A model generated the notes under the pieces. That model was not told the DNA's origin. It ran no database searches and saw only the letters and a program-made list of their open reading frames with translations. From positions 868,001-932,000 of the forward strand of contig NZ_UAQZ01000012.1 in NCBI RefSeq assembly GCF_900446215.1: DNA of 64,000 nucleotides, given 5' to 3'. Positions 25,756-34,612 of this stretch are shown in pieces (the first letter of the stretch is position 1; each line of letters starts with the position of its first letter). The position numbers and the translations under genes were made by a program. The DNA comes from Burkholderia cenocepacia (GTDB taxonomy: Bacteria; Pseudomonadota; Gammaproteobacteria; Burkholderiales; Burkholderiaceae).

Positions 25756-26808
25756 ATGCGGACATTGCAGTTGAATCACGCCATCTCCGGATGGAAGCGG
25801 CTGCCGGCCCTCCTGCTTTGCGCAGCCGCCCTGTTGTCCGTTCAATCCCTTCCCGCCAGCGCCCAGCAACCGGACGATCCCGTCGCGACCCGCAAGGGCG
25901 CCGCGGACTGGCTCGACCGCGTCCAGCAGGCGGCGCAGCAGCAGAGCTACGAAGGTACGTTCGTCTACCAGCGCGGCGGGTACGTGCAGTCGTCGCGCAT
26001 CGCGCACGTCGCGTCGCGCGACGGCGAGTTCGAACGGATCGAGACGCTCGACGGCAAGCCGCGCAAGCTGCTGCGGCACAACGACGAGCTGTACACGTTC
26101 GTGCCCGAGCGCAAGCTGTGCGTGGTCGAGCGCCGTCAGACGCGCGACTCGTTTCCCGCGCTGCTCGGCGCGAGCGGCGAACACGTGATGTCCGTCTACG
26201 ATGCGAAGTCGCTCGGCAAGGACCGCGTGGCCGGGATCGACGCGCAGGTCGTCGAGCTCGTGCCGAAGGATGCGTACCGTTTCACGTACAAGCTGTGGGC
26301 CGACGCGCGCACCGGGCTGCTGCTGCGTTCGCAGACGCTCGACGCGAACGATCACGTGCTCGAGCAGATCGCGTTCTCGCAATTGCAGACGGGCGGCGCA
26401 AGCGGCGACAAGGCCGCGATCGCAGCCGGCATGCGCAACCTGAGCGGCTGGACGGTCGTGCGCCCGCCGGTCGCGACGGTCGACATGGAAGCGCAGGGCT
26501 GGCAGCTCGCGCCGAGCGTCGCCGGCTTCCAGAAGATTCGTGAAGTGCGCCGGCCGATGGCCGCGCGCGATGCCGGCGATCCGCCGATCCCGGTCGATCA
26601 GGCGGTCTTCACGGACGGCCTCGCGACGATCTCGGTTTTCATCGAGCCGGCCGAAAAGAATACGCGCAAGGAAGGCGCGGGCAGCACCGGGGCGACGCAC
26701 GTTCTCGTGAAGCGCCGCGGCGACTACTGGATCACCGTGCTCGGCGAAGTGCCGCCGGCGACGTTGCAGCAGTTCGCGTCTGCCATAGAATACAAGGCTT
26801 CCAAGTAA
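25756..26808 (+). CDS. rseB: Periplasmic sigma-E regulator RseB/MucB
   Basis: A 350-residue secreted protein that protects RseA from proteolysis until it senses mislocalised envelope components. It has an N-terminal signal peptide (cleavage near LPASAQQ, about residue 36), then the MucB/RseB lipoprotein-carrier-like fold with YEGTFVYQRGGYVQSSRI and DGKPRKLLRHNDE. It is 5 bp after rseA. Confidence 0.94.
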   Translation: MRTLQLNHAISGWKRLPALLLCAAALLSVQSLPASAQQPDDPVATRKGAADWLDRVQQAAQQQSYEGTFVYQRGGYVQSSRIAHVASRDGEFERIETLDGKPRKLLRHNDELYTFVPERKLCVVERRQTRDSFPALLGASGEHVMSVYDAKSLGKDRVAGIDAQVVELVPKDAYRFTYKLWADARTGLLLRSQTLDANDHVLEQIAFSQLQTGGASGDKAAIAAGMRNLSGWTVVRPPVATVDMEAQGWQLAPSVAGFQKIREVRRPMAARDAGDPPIPVDQAVFTDGLATISVFIEPAEKNTRKEGAGSTGATHVLVKRRGDYWITVLGEVPPATLQQFASAIEYKASK

Positions 26809-26824
26809 CGCTACGGCTTCCGAC

Positions 26825-28309
26825 ATGACGAAACTCACGCTGCGCAAAGTGCTCGCGGCGGCGGCGCTGTGTGCCTGCCTGCCGCTCGTCCCGCAAACCG
26901 CGGTCGCGGTCACGCCTCCCGCCGCAAGCCTGCCCGACTTTGCCGATCTGGTCGAAAAGGTCGGGCCGGCCGTCGTGAACATCCGGACCACCGCCAACGT
27001 GCCGACGAGCGGCCCGCGCGGCATGCTCCCGCCCGGCTTCGACAACGGCGACATGTCGGAATTCTTCCGGCGCTTCTTCGGCATCCCGCTGCCGCAGGCG
27101 CCCGGCAACGGCAGCAACCCGAAGAACGCGCCGGCGCCGGACAATCCGCCCGATACCGAGCAGAACCGCGGCGTCGGCTCGGGCTTCATCGTGTCGGCCG
27201 ACGGTTACGTGATGACCAATGCGCACGTCGTCGACGATGCGGACACCATCTACGTGACGCTGACCGACAAGCGTGAATTCAAGGCGAAGCTGATCGGCGT
27301 CGACGACCGCACGGACGTCGCGGTCGTCAAGATCCAGGCATCGAACCTGCCGGTCGTCGCGATCGGCGATTCGAACAAGGTGCGCGTCGGCGAGTGGGTC
27401 GTCGCGATCGGTTCGCCGTTCGGCCTCGACAACACGGTCACGGCCGGCATCGTCAGCTCGAAGAGCCGCAACACGGGCGACTACCTGCCGTTCATCCAGA
27501 CCGACGTGGCCGTGAACCCTGGCAACTCGGGCGGCCCGCTGATCAACATGCAGGGCGAGGTGATCGGCATCAACTCGCAGATCTACAGCCGCACCGGCGG
27601 CTTCATGGGCATTTCGTTCGCGATTCCGATCGACGAGGCGATGCGCGTGGCCGACCAGCTGAAGGCGACCGGCAAGGTCACGCGCGGCCGGATCGCGGTG
27701 GCGATCGGCGAGGTGACGAAGGACGTGGCCGATTCGATCGGGCTGCCGAAGGCCGAAGGCGCGCTCGTCAGCAGCGTCGAGCCGGGCGGCCCGGCCGACA
27801 AGGCAGGCATCCAGCCGGGCGACATTATCCTGAAGTTCAATGGCCGTCCGGTCGATGCGGCGTCGGACCTGCCGCGCATGGTCGGCGACACGAAGCCCGG
27901 CACGAAGGCGACGGTCAGCGTATGGCGCAAGGGTCAGGCACGCGATCTGCCGATCACGATCGCCGAGACGCCGGCCGAGTCGACGGCGAAGGCCGAGCAG
28001 CGCAAGAACGCGCCGCAGAAGCCGCGCCAGACCAATTCGCTCGGGCTGACGGTCAGCGACCTGACGGCGGAGCAGATGAAGACGCTGAAGCTGAAGAACG
28101 GCGTGCAGATCGACGGCGTCGACGGCCCGGCCGCCCGGGCGGGCCTGCAGCGCGGCGACATCGTGCTGCGTGTCGGCGACACCGACATCACGAGCGCGAA
28201 GCAGTTCGCCGACGTGACCGCGCAGCTCGATCCGCAGAAGGCGGTCGCGGTGCTCGTGCGGCGTGGCGACAACACGCAGTTCGTGCCCGTGCGGCCGCGC
28301 CAGAAGTAA
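26825..28309 (+). CDS. mucD: Do/DegP-family periplasmic serine protease MucD
   Basis: Periplasmic chaperone-protease for damaged envelope proteins. The 494-residue protein has a signal peptide (about 1-28), a trypsin-like domain with the triad His134 (NAHVVDD), Asp164 (RTDVAVVK) and Ser235 (GNSGGPL), and two PDZ domains (about 290-385 and 405-485). A Pro/Asn-rich LA loop lies near residues 90-115. It is the effector end of the rpoE-rseA-rseB operon, 16 bp after rseB. Confidence 0.95.
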   Translation: MTKLTLRKVLAAAALCACLPLVPQTAVAVTPPAASLPDFADLVEKVGPAVVNIRTTANVPTSGPRGMLPPGFDNGDMSEFFRRFFGIPLPQAPGNGSNPKNAPAPDNPPDTEQNRGVGSGFIVSADGYVMTNAHVVDDADTIYVTLTDKREFKAKLIGVDDRTDVAVVKIQASNLPVVAIGDSNKVRVGEWVVAIGSPFGLDNTVTAGIVSSKSRNTGDYLPFIQTDVAVNPGNSGGPLINMQGEVIGINSQIYSRTGGFMGISFAIPIDEAMRVADQLKATGKVTRGRIAVAIGEVTKDVADSIGLPKAEGALVSSVEPGGPADKAGIQPGDIILKFNGRPVDAASDLPRMVGDTKPGTKATVSVWRKGQARDLPITIAETPAESTAKAEQRKNAPQKPRQTNSLGLTVSDLTAEQMKTLKLKNGVQIDGVDGPAARAGLQRGDIVLRVGDTDITSAKQFADVTAQLDPQKAVAVLVRRGDNTQFVPVRPRQK

Positions 28310-28316
28310 CGCGTCG

Positions 28317-28553
28317 ATGTTCACGCTCTACGGCCGCGGCTGGTGCCACCTGTGCGACGACATGCGCGACGCACTGGCGCCGGTGGCGGCCGAATTCGGT
28401 GTCGCGGTCGACTACATCGACATCGACACCGATGCAGCGCTGGTCGCGCGTTACGACGAGGACGTGCCCGTGCTGCTGCTGGACGGCGCGGAAGTGTGCC
28501 GCCACCGGTTCGACGACGCGCGGGTGCGCGACGCGCTGGCGGCCCGGCGCTGA
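28317..28553 (+). CDS. Glutaredoxin-like thioredoxin-fold protein
   Basis: A 78-residue DUF836/glutaredoxin-family protein with the redox motif Cys10-His-Leu-Cys13 (GRGWCHLC) and the cis-Pro VPVLLLDG. It begins 7 bp after mucD and ends its transcript before tandem hairpins. The partner is unknown. Confidence 0.85.
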   Translation: MFTLYGRGWCHLCDDMRDALAPVAAEFGVAVDYIDIDTDAALVARYDEDVPVLLLDGAEVCRHRFDDARVRDALAARR

Positions 28554-28659
28554 ATCCGGCCCGCCGCCGGCCGACGCCGTTTTCGCACGGGGTTCGATCC
28601 GGCGGGCGCCCGCCCCGCGTGGCAGGGCGTCCGAAATCCCGCCCGGCAAAAGCCTTTTC

Positions 28660-28680
28660 GGCTAAAATAAGCCGTTTTTT
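28660..28680 (+). terminator. Small terminator after the sigma-E operon
   Basis: CGGCT / AGCCG (28660-28664 and 28671-28675) with an A-rich 6-base loop, followed by a run of T. Confidence 0.6.
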
Positions 28681-28691
28681 CACCGACTTAC

Positions 28692-28725
28692 AAGGCGTGC
28701 TCCGCAGTCGTGAGCGCGCCTTTTT
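28692..28725 (+). terminator. Second hairpin with U-run in the lepA leader
   Basis: AAGGCGTGCTC (28692-28702) pairs with GAGCGCGCCTT (28712-28722) through eleven pairs including one G-T, then more T. It ends only 18 bases before lepA, so it may be a terminator for the upstream operon or an attenuator of lepA. Confidence 0.55.
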
Positions 28726-28742
28726 CGCTTGATCGGCACTGA

Positions 28743-30536
28743 ATGGATCATATTCGCAATTTCTCGATCATCGCCCACATCGACCATGGCAAGTCGACAC
28801 TCGCGGATCGCATCATCCAGGTATGCGGCGGCCTCGCCGACCGTGAAATGGAAGCGCAGGTGCTCGACTCGATGGACATCGAGCGCGAGCGCGGCATCAC
28901 GATCAAGGCGCAAACAGCCGCGCTGACCTATCGCGCACGCGACGGCAAGGTCTACAACCTGAACCTGATCGACACGCCGGGGCACGTCGACTTCTCGTAC
29001 GAGGTCAGCCGTTCGCTGTCCGCGTGCGAAGGCGCGCTGCTGGTCGTCGACGCCAGCCAGGGCGTCGAGGCGCAGACGGTCGCGAACTGCTACACGGCGA
29101 TCGAGCTCGGCGTCGAGGTCGTGCCCGTGCTGAACAAGATCGACCTGCCGGCCGCGAACCCCGAGAACGCGATCGAGGAGATCGAGGACGTGATCGGCAT
29201 CGACGCGACCGACGCGACGCGCTGCAGCGCGAAGACCGGCCTCGGCGTCGAAGACGTGCTCGAGTCGCTGATCGCGAAGGTGCCGCCGCCGAAGGGCGAT
29301 CCGACCGCGCCGCTGCAGGCGCTGATCATCGATTCGTGGTTCGACAACTACGTCGGCGTCGTGATGCTCGTGCGTATCGTCAACGGCACGCTGCGCCCGA
29401 AGGACAAGATCAAGATGATGGCGACCGGCGCGCAGTATCCGGTCGAGCACGTCGGCGTGTTCACGCCGAAGTCGCGCAATCTCGAGTCGCTGTCGGCCGG
29501 GCAGGTGGGCTTCATCATCGCCGGCATCAAGGAACTGACGGCCGCGAAGGTCGGCGATACCGTCACGCACGCGGCCAAGGCCGCTGCCGAGCCGCTGCCG
29601 GGCTTCAAGGAAGTGAAGCCGCAGGTGTTCGCGGGGCTGTATCCGGTCGAGGCGAACCAGTACGACGCGCTGCGCGAATCGCTCGAGAAGCTGAAGCTGA
29701 ACGACGCATCGCTGCAGTACGAGCCGGAAGTGTCGCAGGCGCTCGGCTTCGGTTTCCGCTGCGGCTTCCTCGGGCTGCTGCACATGGAAATCGTGCAGGA
29801 GCGGCTCGAGCGCGAATTCGACATGGATCTCATCACGACCGCGCCGACGGTCGTCTACGAGGTCGTGCAGAGCGACGGCTCGACGATCATGGTCGAGAAC
29901 CCGGCGAAGATGCCGGAGCCCGGCCGCATCGCCGAAGTCCGCGAACCGATCGTCACCGTGAACCTGTACATGCCGCAGGATTACGTCGGCTCGGTGATCA
30001 CGCTGTGCGAGCAGAAGCGCGGCTCGCAGATCAACATGCAGTATCACGGCCGCCAGGTGCAGCTCACGTACGAGATCCCGATGGCCGAGATCGTGCTCGA
30101 CTTCTTCGATCGCCTGAAGTCGGTGTCGCGCGGCTATGCGTCGATGGACTACGAGTTCAAGGAATACCGTTCGTCGGACGTCGTGAAGGTCGACATGCTG
30201 ATCAACGGCGACAAGGTCGATGCGCTGTCGATCATCGTGCACCGGTCGCAGTCGCAATACCGCGGCCGCGAAGTCGCCGCGAAGATGCGCGAGATCATTC
30301 CGCGCCAGATGTACGACGTGGCGATCCAGGCCGCGATCGGCGCGCACATCGTCGCGCGCGAGAACATCAAGGCGCTGCGCAAGAACGTGCTCGCGAAGTG
30401 CTACGGCGGCGACATCACGCGAAAGAAGAAGCTGCTCGAGAAGCAGAAAGAAGGTAAGAAACGCATGAAGCAGGTGGGTTCGGTCGAGATCCCGCAGGAG
30501 GCGTTCCTCGCGATCTTGCGCGTCGAAGACAAATAA
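28743..30536 (+). CDS. lepA: Elongation factor 4 (LepA)
   Basis: Ribosome-associated GTPase. The 597-residue protein starts MDHIRNFSIIAHIDHGKSTL (G1), with the G2/G3 loops ERERGITIKAQT and DTPGHVDF, the G4 NKIDLP, EF-G-like domains, and the LepA-specific C-terminal domain ending in the basic KKLLEKQKEGKKRMKQVG. It starts a run leading to lepB, the usual lepA-lepB pair. Confidence 0.97.
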   Translation: MDHIRNFSIIAHIDHGKSTLADRIIQVCGGLADREMEAQVLDSMDIERERGITIKAQTAALTYRARDGKVYNLNLIDTPGHVDFSYEVSRSLSACEGALLVVDASQGVEAQTVANCYTAIELGVEVVPVLNKIDLPAANPENAIEEIEDVIGIDATDATRCSAKTGLGVEDVLESLIAKVPPPKGDPTAPLQALIIDSWFDNYVGVVMLVRIVNGTLRPKDKIKMMATGAQYPVEHVGVFTPKSRNLESLSAGQVGFIIAGIKELTAAKVGDTVTHAAKAAAEPLPGFKEVKPQVFAGLYPVEANQYDALRESLEKLKLNDASLQYEPEVSQALGFGFRCGFLGLLHMEIVQERLEREFDMDLITTAPTVVYEVVQSDGSTIMVENPAKMPEPGRIAEVREPIVTVNLYMPQDYVGSVITLCEQKRGSQINMQYHGRQVQLTYEIPMAEIVLDFFDRLKSVSRGYASMDYEFKEYRSSDVVKVDMLINGDKVDALSIIVHRSQSQYRGREVAAKMREIIPRQMYDVAIQAAIGAHIVARENIKALRKNVLAKCYGGDITRKKKLLEKQKEGKKRMKQVGSVEIPQEAFLAILRVEDK

Positions 30537-30552
30537 CAGGACTGATCCTTTT

Positions 30553-31446
30553 ATGAATTTTGCGCTGATTCTTTTTGTGCTCGTCGTCGTGACGGGCGTA
30601 GCGTGGGTGCTGGACAAACTGGTGTTCCTGCCGCGGCGTCGCAAGGCGGCCGACTCGGCGATCGAGGAGTTCGATCGCCAGCAGTCGCGCATCGACAAGC
30701 GTTTCGCGGACGAAAACGCCGCGCAGACGCGTTCGAAGCTGCGTGACGAAAAGCTGCGCCAGCCGTGGTGGCTCGAGTACACCGCGAGCTTCTTCCCGGT
30801 GATCCTGGCCGTGTTCGTCGTGCGTTCGTTCGTCGTCGAGCCGTTCAAGATTCCGTCGGGCTCGATGGTGCCGACGCTGCTCGTCGGCGACTTCATCCTC
30901 GTCAACAAGTTCGAGTACGGGCTGCGCCTGCCGGTCACCAACACGAAGATCACGCAGGGCAGCCCGCTGTCGCGCGGCGACGTCGTCGTGTTCCGCTATC
31001 CGAAGGACGAGTCGGTCGACTACATCAAGCGCGTGATCGGCCTGCCGGGCGACACGGTCGCGTACCAGGACAAGCAGCTCACGATCAACGGCCAGCCGGT
31101 GCCCGAAACGCCGCTGCCCGATTTCTTCGACGACGAGCGCCAGAATTACGCGAAGCAGTTCGAGGAAACGATCGGCAACAAGAAGAACGCGATCCTCAAC
31201 AACCCGGCCGTGCCGCCGTTCGTGATGGGCGCATACGACTATCCGTATCGCGACAACTGCACGTACAACAGCCGCGGCGTGATCTGCAAGGTGCCGCCCG
31301 GCCACTACTTCATGATGGGCGACAACCGCGACAACAGCGCGGACAGCCGCTACTGGGGTTTCGTGCCGGACCAGAACATCGTCGGCCGCGCGTTCTTCAT
31401 CTGGATGAACTTCAGCGACCTGAAGCGCATCGGTTCCTTCAACTGA
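30553..31446 (+). CDS. lepB: Signal peptidase I
   Basis: Cleaves signal peptides at the periplasmic face of the inner membrane. The 297-residue protein has two N-terminal TM segments (about 1-22 and 76-95). The catalytic Ser104 is in IPSGSMVPTLL and the Lys159 in YIKRVIGLPGD; the box E motif GDNRDNSADSRYWG follows. It is 16 bp after lepA. Confidence 0.96.
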   Translation: MNFALILFVLVVVTGVAWVLDKLVFLPRRRKAADSAIEEFDRQQSRIDKRFADENAAQTRSKLRDEKLRQPWWLEYTASFFPVILAVFVVRSFVVEPFKIPSGSMVPTLLVGDFILVNKFEYGLRLPVTNTKITQGSPLSRGDVVVFRYPKDESVDYIKRVIGLPGDTVAYQDKQLTINGQPVPETPLPDFFDDERQNYAKQFEETIGNKKNAILNNPAVPPFVMGAYDYPYRDNCTYNSRGVICKVPPGHYFMMGDNRDNSADSRYWGFVPDQNIVGRAFFIWMNFSDLKRIGSFN

Positions 31447-31463
31447 TCGCATTCGACTCACAC

Positions 31464-31498
31464 GCAATACGCGACGCACGGGCCGCGTCGCGTATTGC
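31464..31498 (+). promoter_or_regulatory. 14-bp perfect hairpin upstream of rnc (possible RNase III site)
   Basis: GCAATACGCGACGC (31464-31477) and its exact complement (31485-31498) enclose a 7-base loop. There is no U-run after it, unlike a terminator. A second small hairpin GGCGGT-AAC-ACCGCC follows (31517-31531). Position 100 bases before rnc recalls the self-cleaved leader of the E. coli rnc operon. Confidence 0.55.
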
Positions 31499-31563
31499 CG
31501 AACTACTTTAAGAACCGGCGGTAACACCGCCTCGTCACGCCTTTTCGGGTCCGGCCGTGCCGT

Positions 31564-31592
31564 TTCGGCCCGACCGGCGCCCGCGTTATACT
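31564..31592 (+). promoter_or_regulatory. Candidate rnc promoter giving a leaderless transcript
   Basis: TATACT (31587-31592) is a near-consensus -10. A weak -35 (TTCGGC, 31564-31569) is 17 bases upstream. The rnc ATG is at 31600, where transcription would start, and no Shine-Dalgarno precedes the ATG. Confidence 0.4.
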
Positions 31593-31599
31593 CCTGCAC

Positions 31600-32829
31600 A
31601 TGCCCCTATCCCAGTTGGAAAGCCGGCTGCGCTACGAATTTCGCAATGCGGAATTGCTGCGCCAGGCTTTGACCCATCGCAGTCACAGTGCCACGCACAA
31701 CGAACGGCTCGAGTTTCTCGGCGATTCCGTTCTGAATTGCGCGGTGGCCGCTCTTTTGTTCCAGCGTTTCGGCAAGCTGGACGAAGGTGACCTGTCGCGC
31801 GTACGCGCCAACCTCGTCAAACAGCAGTCGCTGTACGAAATTGCTCAGGCCCTGAATATCTCGGACGGCCTGCGGCTCGGCGAGGGCGAACTGCGCAGCG
31901 GCGGGTTCCGTCGCCCGTCGATCCTCGCGGACGCGTTCGAAGCCATCATCGGGGCCGTGTTCCTCGATGGGGGCTTCGAAGCCGCCCAAGGGGTCATCAA
32001 GCGGCTCTATATCCCGATTCTCGACCACATCGATCCGCGCACGCTCGGCAAGGACGCGAAGACGCTGCTGCAGGAATACCTGCAGGGGCACAAGATCGCG
32101 CTGCCGACCTATACGGTCGTCGCGACCCATGGTGCGGCGCACAATCAGCAGTTCGAGGTCGAGTGCACGGTGCCGAAGCTCGACGTGAAGGTATCGGGCT
32201 CCGGCGCGAGCCGGCGCGCGGCCGAGCAGGCCGCCGCGAAGAAGGCGCTCGACGAGGTGATGGCGGCCGCACCGATGCTGGCCGCGAAGCCGAAGCGCTC
32301 GAAAAACGCGCGCGGCTCCAAGCATGTCGAACCCGAGATCGTGCCGGGCGTGAAGGGCGTGCAGGAAGCGCTCGACCTGCGCTCGCCCGAGCGGAAGGAA
32401 CGTGCGGCGGCGCGCGAGGCCAGGGCGGCCGGCGCGGCGCCGGGGGCCGCCGCGGCGGCTGCAGCGGCGGGCGCTGAGCCGGCCGTCGCGCCGATGGCCG
32501 CGATCCGGGCCGCGCACGTCGAGCCGGCGGCGGACAAGGGCGAACGGGCGGCGAAGCCGGCGACCGACAAGGTGGCCGACAAACCGGCCGAGCGGCCCGA
32601 CAAGGCCGCGGAAAAGTCCGCCGAGGCCGCGCCGCGCGCAGCCGACAAGCCGGCCGGCCAGGCAACCGATCCGGCGCCCTCGTCGGCCGACAAGCCCTCC
32701 GCGAGTGCCGATTCCGCCGCGCGCACGCCCGCGCGCGCACGCGATGCCGCGGCGCCCGACGCCGATACGCCGCCCGGCGGCGCGAGTCTTGCTGCCGCGC
32801 AGGCGCGCGTGGCCGATGCCGACCACTGA
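31600..32829 (+). CDS. rnc: Ribonuclease III with long C-terminal extension
   Basis: Double-strand-specific endoribonuclease. Of its 409 residues, about 1-150 form the RNase III domain (NERLEFLGDSVLN signature, near residues 35-47) and about 155-225 the dsRNA-binding domain. The remaining about 185 residues are an unusual low-complexity tail rich in Ala, Lys, Pro, Asp and Glu, with repeats such as ADKPAE and DKPA; E. coli RNase III stops at 226. The tail is presumably disordered and could bind RNA or partners. Start MPLSQLESRLRYEFRNAELL fits the family. No Shine-Dalgarno is visible. It is followed by era, recO, pdxJ as in enterics. Confidence 0.94.
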   Translation: MPLSQLESRLRYEFRNAELLRQALTHRSHSATHNERLEFLGDSVLNCAVAALLFQRFGKLDEGDLSRVRANLVKQQSLYEIAQALNISDGLRLGEGELRSGGFRRPSILADAFEAIIGAVFLDGGFEAAQGVIKRLYIPILDHIDPRTLGKDAKTLLQEYLQGHKIALPTYTVVATHGAAHNQQFEVECTVPKLDVKVSGSGASRRAAEQAAAKKALDEVMAAAPMLAAKPKRSKNARGSKHVEPEIVPGVKGVQEALDLRSPERKERAAAREARAAGAAPGAAAAAAAAGAEPAVAPMAAIRAAHVEPAADKGERAAKPATDKVADKPAERPDKAAEKSAEAAPRAADKPAGQATDPAPSSADKPSASADSAARTPARARDAAAPDADTPPGGASLAAAQARVADADH

Positions 32830-32889
32830 ATTGCCCAGCGATCGTGCCGCGCGCCGCGCGGCCGTTTCCGAACCTGTCTCCCAAACGAT

Positions 32890-33789
32890 ATGAACACTCC
32901 CGCTCCTACCGGTTTCCGTTGCGGCATGATCGCGATCGTGGGCCGCCCGAACGTCGGCAAGTCGACGTTGATGAACGCACTCGTCGGCCAGAAGATCAGC
33001 ATCACGTCGCGCAAGGCGCAGACGACCCGCCACCGCATCACCGGCATCAACACGTTCGACGACGCGCAATTCGTATTCGTCGACACGCCGGGCTTTCAGA
33101 CCCGTCACAGCACCGCGCTGAACCGTTCGCTGAACCGCGCGGTCACGTCGACGCTGACGTCGGTCGACGTGATCCTGTTCGTGATCGAGGCCGGCCGCTT
33201 CGGCCCCGACGACCAGAAGGTGCTCGACCTGATCCCGCCCGGCATGCCGACGCTGCTGATCGCGAACAAGATCGATCGCGTGAACGACAAGGCGTCGCTG
33301 TTCCCGTTCATGCAGAAGGTGAGCGAACTGCGCGAATTCACCGAGCTCGTGCCGCTGTCGGCGCAGAAGCCGGAAGACATCAAGCGCCTGCTGGACACGA
33401 TCAAGCCGTACCTGCCGGAAGGCGAGCCGATCTACGGCGAGGACGAGCTGACCGACCGCAGCTCGCGTTTTCTCGCGGCCGAAATCCTGCGCGAGAAGGT
33501 GTTCCGCTGGACCGGCGACGAGCTGCCGTACACGAGCACCGTGCTGATCGACAAGTTCGAGGAGGAGGGGCGCCTGAAGCGCATCTTCGCGACGATCCTC
33601 GTCGAGCGCGATTCGCACAAGGCGATGGTGATCGGCAAGAAGGGCGAGAAGCTCAAGCAGATCAGCACCGAGGCGCGGATGGACATGGAAAAGCTGTTCG
33701 ACGGCCCCGTATACCTCGAGACCTTCGTGAAGGTGAAGAGCGGCTGGGCCGACAACGAGGCGGGGCTGCGTGCCTATGGGTACGAATGA
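32890..33789 (+). CDS. era: GTPase Era
   Basis: 16S rRNA-binding GTPase for 30S maturation. The 299-residue protein has G1 GRPNVGKSTLMNAL (about 17-30), the effector loop TTRHRITGI, G3 DTPGFQ, G4 NKIDR and a C-terminal KH domain with VIGKKGEKLKQI. Its end overlaps the recO start region. Confidence 0.96.
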   Translation: MNTPAPTGFRCGMIAIVGRPNVGKSTLMNALVGQKISITSRKAQTTRHRITGINTFDDAQFVFVDTPGFQTRHSTALNRSLNRAVTSTLTSVDVILFVIEAGRFGPDDQKVLDLIPPGMPTLLIANKIDRVNDKASLFPFMQKVSELREFTELVPLSAQKPEDIKRLLDTIKPYLPEGEPIYGEDELTDRSSRFLAAEILREKVFRWTGDELPYTSTVLIDKFEEEGRLKRIFATILVERDSHKAMVIGKKGEKLKQISTEARMDMEKLFDGPVYLETFVKVKSGWADNEAGLRAYGYE

Positions 33790-34612
33790 CGCGCTGACGT
33801 CGACCGAAGACGCGGTGGCGGCCGGCGCGAACGACGCGCCGTTGCCGGCACCGCCCGAACCGCCGCGCAAGGCGCGGCGCGCGACGTCTCGCACGTCCGA
33901 TTTCCGCGTCGCCGAGCAGCCGGCGTTCGTGCTGCACAGCTATCCGTATCGGGAAACGAGCCTGATCGTCGACGTGCTGACACGTGACCACGGCCGGCTC
34001 GCGCTCGTCGCGAAAGGCGCGAAGCGTCCGCACTCCGCGTTGCGCGGCGTGTTGCAGACGTTCCAGCCGCTGCTGCTGTCCTGGTCCGGCAAATCCGAGG
34101 TGCGCACGCTGACGGGCGCCGAGTGGGTCGGCGGGATGCTGCCGCTCGGCGGCGACGGCCTGTTGTGCGGTTTCTACGCGAACGAGCTGCTCGTGAAATT
34201 CTGCGCCCGCGAGGATCCGCAGCCGCCGCTGTTCAATCATTACGTGCTGACCCTCACGCGTCTCGCGCACGGCGAGCCCGCGGTGCAGGTGCTGCGCTCG
34301 TTCGAACGCGTGCTGCTGCGCGAGACCGGCTATGCGATGGCGCTGAACCGCACGGTCGCCCGTCGCGCGGTCGAACCCGAGCGCCGCTACGTGTTCGATC
34401 CGGAGCGTGGCGTACGCAATGCGGACGACGACGTGCCGTCGCACTGGCCGGTCATCACCGGCCAGACGTTGCTCGACATGGAGCAGGACGATTACCATCG
34501 AGCCCAGACGGTTGCGCAGAGCAAGACGCTGATGCGCTTCCTGCTGAACACCTATCTCGGCGGTACGCCGCTCGCCACGCGTCAGATCCTGATCGACCTG
34601 CAAAACCTATGA
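33776..34612 (+). CDS. recO: DNA repair protein RecO
   Basis: Mediator loading RecA at SSB-coated gaps. The 278-residue protein has the N-terminal OB domain (AFVLHSYPYRETSLIVDVLTRDHGRLALVAKGAK) in pieces and the helical domain with FCAREDPQPPLFNHYV. About 45 variable residues precede the OB domain. Start ATG 33776 lies inside the end of era (14-bp overlap); GTG at 33770 is an alternative. Its stop overlaps pdxJ by 4 bp. Confidence 0.92.
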   Translation: MGTNDALTSTEDAVAAGANDAPLPAPPEPPRKARRATSRTSDFRVAEQPAFVLHSYPYRETSLIVDVLTRDHGRLALVAKGAKRPHSALRGVLQTFQPLLLSWSGKSEVRTLTGAEWVGGMLPLGGDGLLCGFYANELLVKFCAREDPQPPLFNHYVLTLTRLAHGEPAVQVLRSFERVLLRETGYAMALNRTVARRAVEPERRYVFDPERGVRNADDDVPSHWPVITGQTLLDMEQDDYHRAQTVAQSKTLMRFLLNTYLGGTPLATRQILIDLQNL

